From positions 2,496,125-2,560,124 of the forward strand of contig NC_020179.2 in the NCBI RefSeq assembly GCF_000224145.3: a stretch of 64,000 nucleotides of DNA, written 5' to 3'. The number at the start of each line of letters is the position of its first letter. The first letter of the stretch is position 1. The position numbers and the translations under genes are program-made. The DNA comes from Ciona intestinalis (lineage: Eukaryota; Chordata; Ascidiacea; Phlebobranchia; Cionidae). Of this stretch, positions 12,801-24,800 are shown one piece after another. A model generated the notes under the pieces. It was given only the letters and a program-made list of their open reading frames with translations, was not told the origin of the DNA and ran no database searches.

Positions 12801-15800
12801 GTATTGTATAAGATCAAATCTTTACAAAAGCTAGACTCAACATTTAAAAATGCACAATATCCTAGAATTAAATACAGACTGTAAAGTAATTCCTACTTCA
12901 GCAGCGAAATAATCCAAACTTATTAGATAGGGCAGAACCAATTTATATCACTATCATAGCAGAAAGAGATTGGTATATACTAGAATAAGGAGCTTCATTT
13001 ACAAGAAAGATTGCATAACCCTTTTATAGCATTATATAACATCCCCTTTCTGCTATGGTACTGATATAACAACAGTATATAACATATAAAGGAAGTATAG
13101 ATTGGTTTTCATATACACTTCACTTTACACTAAGGTTAATACCAAATGCAATTGACTTTGTGGTTGTTTTGATTATGTGTTGGTTTATCTAAAGTAGAAG
13201 CTGTAACCTTTGCCATAATAACTTATGTAAGCTGCAATGATTGCATAACTCCCATGAGCTATTAACCAATATTACAAGATTACATAACCTTTTTACAGTA
13301 GTACACAACACAGTATATATGTATTATAGTAGGTTGGGGGAAGATGGGACACTTTTAACATACTATCTAAATATCCTGATTGTGTTTTAAACAATTAACA
13401 ACCGTCTATGGGAGTCGTGAGTATACGGTTTTACAATTCTTTAAATGTTATTTGTTTACTCACAGGACATTAGAATAAAAAGGCGTCCCATCTTCCCCCA
13501 CCCTACTATATACACATATATACATGTAGCCAGTACCATTGCCATGATCAATAGAAGGGTTATAACTAAAAAAAAACACTTACATGAATATGCTCCAATG
13601 ATCGAGTCTTTTCAATCAGTTTGATTATTTTCCCCAAGTACCTTACATTAATACCACGCTCATGTAATGCATCAGATAGTGACGCACCATCAGTAGGCAT
13701 TGCTGTATGTTCTAAGCAATCTTTTACCTGTTGGGTTTAACTTAAGTTTAATTAAAGCAGAGGTTACGAACATAAAGTGCTCATAAATGTCAATCTTTTT
13801 GACAAAATGTTTTAATTGTTTTTTTTTTGGAGGGGGGTCAATTAACCAAACTAGGTCAGTCACATCTGGTTAGAGTGGCACAAACGAATACAAGAAAATT
13901 AAACTTGTTTTATTTTATTGATTTAGGCCAAGTTTGTCCAGTTTTGCTCCACTACTGTACTATAACATACGCATCAAATGATACTTTTGGTAAAATACTT
14001 TCTCTCTCTCTCTATATATATACTGTACATTTTGAGATTAAATCATGTTTTGCAGTTTTTTTTGTAAAATCTTTATTGGTTATATAATTTAAAAATACAT
14101 TTATATGTATAAAAAACTATATATATATACATATATATATTATCTAAAGTAGAAGCTATAACCTTTGCCATAATAACTTATGTAAATTAAGATGATTGCA
14201 TAACTCCCATGAGCTATTACAAGATTACATAACCTTTTTACAGTAGTATAGTTTTATATATATATATATATAATACATGTATAAAAAAACTGTAAAACTT
14301 ACGAAAGTTGGTATTTGGTTGGTAAGGATAAACCTTGCAGCTTGTTTGATCAATTCCTTCTGCTTCTCTAGCTCCTCTGGTGGTCCGTCATGCTCAACGT
14401 CGGGCGAGAAAATATCCGGGTTGAATCGGATGTCAAACTCTGTGTCGGAGTACGAACCCACAAGTTTGGCAGCGGAACGTACGGCCTCTTGCTGCCACTT
14501 TGCCACTGTAATGTTACAACTCTTTTAGCGTCAAGTTTACAATGAAGAGTTGGTTTAAACAATTTACTCTCTTTGCTAGTAAAATTGTGCACCTTCGGAA
14601 ACTTTTTTTTTCTTTTTAAGTAGACAAATACAGGTTTTAAATTTTGTACAATTAAAAAGTGTGGAATACGGAGTATATACAAAGTGCAACTGCATCTTAT
14701 AAGTGTTAAAACCAGACTCTATATTCAATGACAATATACAATACTCTTACTTTGTTCAGCATCTGGTTTGGTATCCTCACTTTTTGCAACAGATCCTAAA
14801 AACATGGGGTTGATTTCAAAGTGATGATAATTATGAAGTATCTGTCACCATGCACAGTTTTAGACCTGACTCTTAACTCCTAGGTTACAGATTCAAGGCT
14901 GGGCCTGCCACTGTTATAAGGTCTACTCTAAATTTTAATCAAAAATTAAAAAAAAAACACAATTATCCACCAAGTTACATGCGCGGTAACCCTTAAAGGG
15001 GAACGAAGTGTATGAAACAGAACACTAGTGTGATATGGGCACAAAGTGTTTAAAACAGAACACCAGTGTTACAACGACCGTCTTTGCCCCACTGCACAAG
15101 GATAAATAAGTTCAATTCATTAAAGAATATACAACTAACGTACCCTCCACATTATCCCCATCTGTGATTGGTTTCTGTTCAGCAGTAGCTTTGTTTCGGA
15201 CGTTAACAATTTGTGAAGCACAATGTCTCATGAACACAACATACCTACATAACGGTAGATATTAAAAAAATAACTTACATAGATACAGGAGGTATTGCAG
15301 TAAAATAATGTTTTTTAAAAAAAGGCATTAAACTAGTATTTTTGCAACATATATTTAAAAAAAAATAGAAAAAATTGGTTATTCTTTTTGTCCCAAGAAA
15401 TATACTGCATATGATATACAAATATGATTTGCAAGTTGCAACACAAGTTTTAAAAAAAGTGAGTTGTTGGGAAAAATGATTAAAATCAGCAAAACAAAAA
15501 ACGTGTTTCTTACATAGTAATGGGGTATAAAAGTAAAAAGTTAATGTAGTAAATTCACTTCATTCAGTATAATAAAAAATTCCTACTGAAAATAAATTAA
15601 AAAAAAACATTAGTAAAAAAAATTTAAAATTCCCATACTGCTAAAACATAAATATAAAAAATACAGAAAAAAATAAGAAAAAATCTCATACCAAAAAAAA
15701 TTTAATAGCCTACTCACAGATGATCAATGAAGACCTCCACAAGTTCTGGACGAAGAGTTGAGAGTCGATGACGATGTTTCTTTGGGAATCCCATCTTCTT

Positions 15801-18800
15801 GCATTCTTCCGGGAGATCCTCTCCCTCCAGTGGGAGGAAATTAACATCCGGAGGAAAAGTTCGGAGCAAATCAAGGATGTAATGACGCTGGTCGTTACCT
15901 TGTGGGATAGAAATGTTATAAACACTGGGATAGAAATAGTAAATATACCATTTGTAACCATTAATCAAAGATATTTAAAACAAGGGATTTTTTGCAGTTT
16001 ATGTTTACCTACTGTATCTTTAATACATTTAAATAGAAAAATTGAAATTTCCAATACAAATGTGTTTTTTACAGAAAATGATACCATTCCTACAAATTAA
16101 AAGGAGTATATAGACAAATAAAATATTTGTATATATATAGTAGGGTGGGGGAAGATGGGACACCTTTAGCACATAATATCTAAATATCCTGATCGCGTTT
16201 TAAACAATAACTAACGGTCAATGGGAGTCATGGGCATATAGTTTTATAATTTCTTAAATGTTCTTTGTTGACTACTAAACGGGGCGAGAGTAAAAGGCGT
16301 CCCGTCTTCCCCCACCCTACTGTATATACAAATAAAAGATAAAAATGCGTATATACCTATAATGCCTTTGCATTCAAGTGAAGAATAAAGTTTCACGGAT
16401 CCTTTTTCCTCGCTTTTTATACAGTGTGGAAACACATGAAGTTGTTTTGTAGTTTTCTCAAGAAGTTCAACGTACTTTTCATGTGTCTGTGCGGTTTTGC
16501 CGAAATCAATGGAACCATACACCACGCTGTGTTCTTGCTCTCGTTCAAGTATGCCTTTGTCAAACAGACAATGTCAAGCAAAGGTCACTTTAGGATAGAC
16601 AGTGTTGCCAGGTAAAAAAATGCAAAAAATGTCTCACAACACTGGCAATTGAATGAGCATAATAAGTGCTGGTTGCTTACTTGGTAATATATTGAAAAAA
16701 AAGTGTTTCCAGGAAAAATTAGACGGCAACACTGTTTAGAGAAGGTGAATAATTAGTCAAAGTGCTGACGAGGGTAAAAGTGGTTCAAATTAACGGAAAT
16801 GGTTGACTAATATGTTTAGTGACAATGTTATTTGCACTTGGTGAACGCCAGATATGAATAAAGTAAACTATTAAACTTAGATTTGGGTGCTCATGCATTC
16901 ACATTCATTTTTCCACCAATTATTTAAATAAACCAGATACTGATACAGTCTGCTTGGTATATTGCATATGTTAGCCAAAAGTTTTGTGTCTAGTGTCCAT
17001 TTTGTATAAAGTATAGCAATTATTCAAACACACACAACATAAAAAACTTGCCTACCTGGTATAATAGATTGAGCAGTCACTCGAAATCCTCTGTAATCCA
17101 CAACCACAGTACCAAGTGTGTAAAGTCCTTCTGTATCCAACATCCCATATGCTTTTACTCCGTTCAAATCACAACATGGTGCGTAAAAAGCAGCGTGGTT
17201 GCCACCAAAGTTTTTGTAATGATCACGAACATCAAACCCAAGACTGGAGATTAAAGTTAAACTTACTAACTAATATTCAATGCTTGTTTATCATAAAATA
17301 AGTTAAATGAACACTCTTGAGATTACATAAAGTTAAACTTAACTATTATTTTTCAGTTTTCATAAAGTTAAACTTAACTATCATTTTTTCAAGGGAGAAA
17401 ATGATTTAGGCAAAATTCTAGGAAAATGATATACAAAAAATGGTATATAAGTGCTCTTCAGATTATATAAAATTAAACTAACTAGGCTAACTATTACGAT
17501 AACTATTATCCCGGTCTCATACCAGAAAATCAAAATTTAGGCAAAAATCTAGAAAGATGTTATATAAACACTCTTGAAAGGGTTTTAAATTATATATCCA
17601 CCTTTCAGCTATTATTGTGGCCGTGGTCATTTTTTTTAATTCAAAAGGAGTGAAAACGTAACCAACAAAAATCAAGTCCAACCACTCATGGTAATAGAGA
17701 AATATATTTCGCCTAAATGGCATCGTCAGTCTCTTATTCAAATAGAAAAACTTACATTGTGTTTTGTGTAAAACAACTTACACAAAAGGAGCGTAAGTTG
17801 TATTTACCTACGGAAAAACTACATTTTAAATATAATAAATTTAAACTAAATTTTAAAAAAGATATATATATATACTGCAAAACAGCAAAAGTGCAAAACA
17901 TAACTAATATCTTTTTATACAGTCAAAAACATTTTAACTAAATGTTAAACTGAATAAAAATGGAGATATATATTTCGTATAGCATGTAAAATGATAGCAG
18001 AACATATGTTTAAGTAATTACCTGAAGAAGATATTATTCCAAATATACATTCTCATGTTTTTTGCATCGCCAGGATTAATCGCCATCACGTTACCGTCAA
18101 TTACCATCATAGCGCCTCGTGTGGCAGCTGCAACGAAATCACTGTGGACCTGCATAGAAATCATTTAACATTTTATATAGGATAGAAATCATATGAGATA
18201 TATTTAAGAAATCTACGGTGATAAGGGACCAAACGGAACATATTCAACAGAATAACTGTAAATATTTATTCAACAACTATTAAAATATATATAGAGTAGG
18301 GTGGGGGGAAGATAGGACATCTTTTGCACATGATATCCAAATATCCTGATCGTGTTTTCAACAAATAACAACGGATTATGGAAGTCCTAAAGATATAATT
18401 TTATAATTTTATAGTTCTTTGTTTACTACTAAATGGGACGAAAAAATAGAGTTAAAAGGTGTCCCATCTTCCCCTGCCTTAATGTATATATATCTATTGG
18501 AAATTATGACCAAAAATATGTTAAATAACCTTTATACTATCAGTTCTTACGCAGAAATTGCTGAAATGGTTAAGATGTTTGCAGTAAATACAACAATTCC
18601 ATTGGGAATTTCAAGGTTACATGGTCAGTAGGGGGATGTATTATTAAACATGACACACTGTATTGTTATGGTGTTTGTGCCATGGGTATAGTGTGGTTAA
18701 ACCTTTAATAAGCTGCCAATCTCCGGTTTGGCATGATGTTTTAAAACTAATTAAGGTATAAATTTAAAAAAATAAGAAAATTGGTTTAAAAGACCTCCAC

Positions 18801-21800
18801 TTCTGAACTGGTTTAAAAGACCTTCAAGGTCTGTTAGAAGTTTAGCTAATGTGTAAAGCAGCTTAAATTTAGCCCAAGATAATCTATATTAAGTTAATTA
18901 GGTAAAAAACTAGATTAGGTAGAAAATTTGAACTATTTGTGCCTGTCTATCAAATGGTGGATAAATTAACTCTTTAACTGCCCAAGGCGACTAAAGTCGC
19001 TCTGGGACCACACGTCACTTAAACGGCGATTCTGTGGTCATTTCTCCATTATCGATCCCAAATTTGGTTTCATTTGAAAGAGGAAGCAATTTCCTTTTGA
19101 TTTCAGCAATAAAAAATATATCAACGTATTTAAACATTTTGAGTATTGTTTTGTCAAAGTTTTTGAAGATTTTTAGCCAAATTTAGCCATTTTCCTTTAG
19201 TTATGTCCCCAATTTTGCTGTAATCTCCTGTTCGCGCCAATTCGGAGTTGCAGTAGGGGATTCCCCTTGTATTCAAGCGTTGTTTAGGCTTCGCAAAGCA
19301 TTTTAGCNTTGAAACTCATGTAGGGGTACTAGAACAGAATTTTGTACAAGNNNNNNNNNNNNNNNNNNNNNNNNNNNNNNNNNNNNNNNNNNNNNNNNNN
19401 CTTCCTTTCAATGAAAATCAAGGGAATCATCCTGAGGACATTTCAAACTATGTTTGATGTTTCAAAGCTTTGTTATTTACTTTGTTTTGTCATTGAATTT
19501 GTGTTTTCTAGAGCCTCATTGATGAATACAACAGACCACAATTTACTTTATTCACTGAAAACAATAAGTTTGTCTACAGCACCGATAGCACCATCATTAG
19601 GAGGTTCGAAAGTATGACGCCAATGGCTCTTTATGAGATTTTTACCTGTATGAACATGCTAGAAGTACATTTTATACATCAAAAGAAAGATAATTTGATA
19701 CTTACCAAGTTTGCAATGCATTACTTTTGGATATTTTTGTTCATTCCTGAAATATTCTATATTGAAAAATTCATTATGACGTCATCGTTATTTTGATGAC
19801 GTCATCAAAAAATTAAAAATATGAAGTTAAAGAGAATTTTATACTCTTCAAACTTTCTATAGCATGTTTTGCTCTAACTGCTATAGTTTGGCTACAAAAT
19901 CCAATTAGATGATACCTGGTCAAAAATTAAAAATTTTGAAAAAATAGGCGGCAGTTAAAGGGTTAATGCAGATATTAGTGTTGGACTATTGGTCATGTAC
20001 TAATCTAGTACATAGGCATCACCTTTTAATTTTAAAATATACCTGGTGTGACATTGTAAAAATGCACTTAAAAAACAAAGAATCTCATTAATTAATGTAG
20101 TGAATACAATATACTTCTGCTCTATTTGTTTGTAGACACATAGTAGCATGATTAAAGCTGTTTTCAGTGGAATAGCTGGGGATTGTAGTGCTAAAACACA
20201 AGATACCATCGTCCATCGGTTTAAAAAATTGTGGTTATTTGTAAACAATTTTGGTTACACACCAGAAACCCCTAAAATACGCTTCTGGTCAAATGTAAAA
20301 GGATAAGATTACTTTGTTTATTATGCATCACATTACATTAGTGCTTTAAGACCCATAATTCCTGAATCAAGCTATATCATCACCATCCATATATAGATTG
20401 ACCTAGTTTGTAAGTTGTATCTCACCTTGAACATTGCCCTTTCACGTAAGAGACGTTCGGGCAACGTTGTCTTCGGTAATTCCCTCGTGCTTGAAAGTTC
20501 TTCATTCCAATCTCGGGTTTGCTGACAATAATTAATCAATGGTTATATTAAATACTGAATGATATTTTAGGCTAAGACACCATACAACCAATTTTTATTG
20601 TACTCAGTTTTAAATAATACACAATGAAAACTGCTATTTAAAGTAAATTCTACATACATAAAAGTAAAGATTCTATTGCAATTGCAAATATATTATTATA
20701 AAAAATACATTAATATTTAAACTCATGTTTTGGACCCTAGGCTTAGACACCTTTTCTACTTATTTCTTAATTGTCCCCAAACTTTATTTACTACATTATA
20801 ACTGCTACTTGAAATAAATTATAAATGTAAAGATTCAATTGCAAATATAATAATTAATATTATGAAAAATATATTAATATTTAAACTGTCCGTATTGGAA
20901 AATTAACCAATATATTAATTGTCATGTTAATTGTCCGCAGTCTTTATTTACTATAAAACAATAACTGGTAATTTGAAAAGTTATGAATGGAAAGATTCAA
21001 TGCAAATAAAGTATTATAAAAAATGTCTTATCATCTAAACTTAAACAGTTATTGGAAAATTATATTTTGAAAAATTATTCCTTTTCCCATTATACAGGAA
21101 GTGGTTTATTTAATATAACTTCTAGAATATATTAGCTTAGCCTGTTCATAATTTATTGATAACCTTGGCCAATTACCACTTCCTAGTTAATCTGTAACAA
21201 ACTTGGCAATGCAAGTTATACATTAAACTTGAGGCAAACAGGTGTGGTACAAAACTAGATCAGTCAACTGGAAAAGGTTCAAAAAGATACCACCAAGTTT
21301 TTAATGTATATAGTGGGTTAGGGGAAGATGGGACACCTTTTCATTCCATTTTCTCTTCCCATTTAGTAGTAAACAAAGAAAATTCAAAGAATTATAAAAC
21401 CGTATCTTCACGTCTTCAATAGACGGTTGTTAATTGTTTAAAACACGATCAGGATATTTGGATACGATGTGCTAAGGGTGTCCCATCTTTCCCTACCCTA
21501 CTATATACTTTTAAGTGACATTCAAAATGTACCATAGTAGTGACTGACGAAAATAACTGGCAACTTCAGATCCAGCAGGTAATGGTATACACTGCTTTAA
21601 AATCTTACCTGGCCTGGTATATGTTCTTCGAATAGCAGCCGGGAACTATAGGAATCCTCAGCACGTACCAAGTCCACATTATGCTCCAATGCTGGAGCTG
21701 ACCAACTTTGGACCTGTGTTCATTCATTTATTAACTTTAGGTGAAGTCTGGGGTGACATGGCCAAAGTGCAGTTACACTGATAGTTGTCAAACATTAAAA

Positions 21801-24800
21801 ATCTAAATGACTAAAGCTGAATAGAATATACTATATTTTCGCTCCCCTTGTTTGTAGACATATTAGCAGGGTAAATTCTAGTTTAGCCTTAAAATTTGGG
21901 CGTCAAAACATCTGTTATTCCTGTTACAAAATTTGAAAAGTTTTAAAACAGTGAAACAGTAAAACTATTAGGGCTTGAAAGATTGCTATTGTTAGTATAA
22001 AAATGATTTACCACGCACAGTATTATATCATACCTGGAACGGGGTTGCAATTCTTTCATACGGATGCCTTCCAAACCTCTTCTTGTTTAAAGCAGTGAAG
22101 TTTCGTTTGAACACGGGAGATATATTACTCAACAGATCAATTAAACAGTGAAAAACATGGGCACCCTGGATTGGCTTTGGGTTGAAGGTCTCCATATCAC
22201 TCCTGTTATGTAATATAGACATGGTTGTTCGTAAAAAATGTAATTTAACCATGTAAGGTTATATTTTGTATAACCTTACACTTTAAGATCTCACTTTTAT
22301 AAAATAGAACATCTAATATTAGGTGTCTATAAACTGCATGAGTGCGGTCTATATGCTAGCACACTGTGTGTGTTGGGAGTAATCGGCCAACTTAGGCCTA
22401 TCTTCCAGGTACCCAGACATGTTTCTTTGTAGGAACTTAAGAACACAGAATAGAAAACATAATATAATTTTGGTATTAACAGGAAAACAGAAAAAAACTT
22501 TCAAAATGTTTAAAAATATTCCTGTAACTTACTGGTTGACATAGAAACCTCTAGAACTGGCTGTTATATGGAATCGCTTTTGTTCCGAAGTGACAGCATA
22601 GAGGTACAAGAGGTCACCATGTAATTTCCTATTTCCTGGGGGTGGGTTCCACATGCTCATGGTTAAGACTTTCAAGCAAACATTTAGCTGAAGAAATAAA
22701 ACTGTTTGAGAATTTTTTTTAGCAAGTTTAACCGTGTATAATATAGAAGTGATTAGGTACCTCATAAGGTTACAGTTTTTGGAAATGAAGGAATCATAGA
22801 TGTAAAATTAGAGGTTCTTAAGAAACCATGTCAGTGCCAGATGTCCCTCATGGGTAAACAACAGCTTTTATCCTGATATTACATGTCTATACAAACAAGC
22901 AGAGCTAGAGACTAGAGTATATTGCATACACCATATTAATCAAGGGAGTTTTCTATGTTTGACAACTATGAGTGAAACTGCATTTTAGCAATGTCTCCCC
23001 AGATTTTATTAAAATTCAAAAAGGTAACGCCTTTAAAGTAAGATTTTTAAAACATTTTACTCTTTGGTTGACAAACCTTTGGTTCTTTCAGCACAGGATG
23101 CATTGGGGTAAGTAAACATTCTTTATATCCCGGCATAATGCAGTCTGGTGGTGTGCAGTCTACCGATGATATCAACTGGTCAAGACTTCGGGTTTGTTTC
23201 TTTCTTTTACCTGACCCCTCCCCGTTAGTGGTGGGTTTAGGGGCTACGGGGTCAGTGGGGCTCGAAGTGGGCGAATCTGGGGTGCTGTTGCCGCTGGTTG
23301 AACCACTAGAGGTGCTGTTGAGCTCTGTGAAGGCAGGTCGTTGCAAGACTGTGATACCCGACCACCGAAACACCAAAACAATAAGTAAGTGGGGGTAAAG
23401 TAAATGATAAAAACATAAAGTAACATAAAAATAAAGCGTGTACATAAAAACAAAGTAAGCCTATGCAAAGAAAATTTAAATAATACCAGAAACGTGCAAC
23501 AAATAAAAAAATTAAAATAAAGAAAATATAGTTATAAAATTCAGCGTCAAATAGTTATACTCCGCACTAAAGCATGAATTATAATGAAAAATGTTTACTA
23601 ATAGTTTAACAGAATCGTAAAACCAATAAATCTAAATTTACTTTACTAACATAACAATGTAGTAAAATCAGGGTATTTTAAAATATAGTTCGCTATAAAA
23701 AAGTTATAACTTGTCACGTATAACATACCAGCAGTTACATCCCCGTCTGTGACAATATTGACGTAAGACAAACTACTGCAGTCTGCCCCATTATATGCAT
23801 CAACGTAATCTACTGAATGAAGAAGTTCACGTACATGCCGAACATGAAGGCGGGCCTCTCTTACACTGTATGGCTCTGTAATGATCAATTAATGTGAGCA
23901 CTTAACGTGATACACAAACTGGTACATTCTCAAGCACAAAAACACACAAAACATTCTCAAAAAGCAGATTCTCAAGCAGAAAAACACACAAAATGTTCTC
24001 AAAAAGCAGATTCTTAAGCAGAAAAACACACAAAACATTCTCAAAAAGCAGATTCTCAAGCAGAAAAACACACGAAACATTCTCAAAAAGCAGATTCTCA
24101 AGCAGAAAAACACACAAAAATGTTCTCAAAAAGCAAATTGATTTTGCATGTGAGCATGAGAGATGAGAGTAATGCTTTTAATGCAAATGAAAACCCCAAC
24201 ATTTTTACTGAGCAGTAGTTCAATTGACCGTTTGAGGGGAAAAAATGTTTAAAAATTTAACATTATAAGAAACCTTCTATCACTTTAATTTCAGATCCTT
24301 CTTTCAGCCCTTCGATACTTTTCAGTTCAGAGAAATTATCCAAAGGAATTCCGTTGTATTGTAATGAGAAGCATGTCCTGTGGCATGTATCTTCTCGATC
24401 CATCAATAACTGGTGGAGTTCTTGCACCATTTCTTGTGGAGAAACCTGGGTATAAGAATCAAAGTAAAATAACGGCATTGCTCCAAACAAGTTGTCACTT
24501 CTGGGTTGTACTTGTACTTGTGCAGCACCCTGGTTGTTGGTGTTGGAAAAATGGACCAATTCTGTCTTAATTCCGAGGTCACATTGTGTTTAATGCATTA
24601 GAACATCATGTCAACACCCACTTCTAATAGAATGGAATTTAAGTTTAATAATTTTTTACCCAGCGCCCACAATACATATACTAATGCAGCGTGTTGCTAT
24701 GTGTCACATTTGACTTATGTAATATCAAAAAATTGTAAGAAATATATTATAGTTTTGTAGAAGCAGGTTAATGTTGCGGGGATAAAATGAACTATAATGA

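Noticed and set aside
16244..16356. Extension of CLU exon 12 into the MITE (frame continues to 16244)
   Set aside because: The GT donor at 16355-16356 gives the correct phase for exon 13 and the conserved KGIIGNDQRHY join; the extension is MITE sequence.
23889..24129. Cysteine/leucine-rich repeated minus-strand frames
   Set aside because: They are translations of the 42-bp intronic minisatellite, outside the CLU exon chain.
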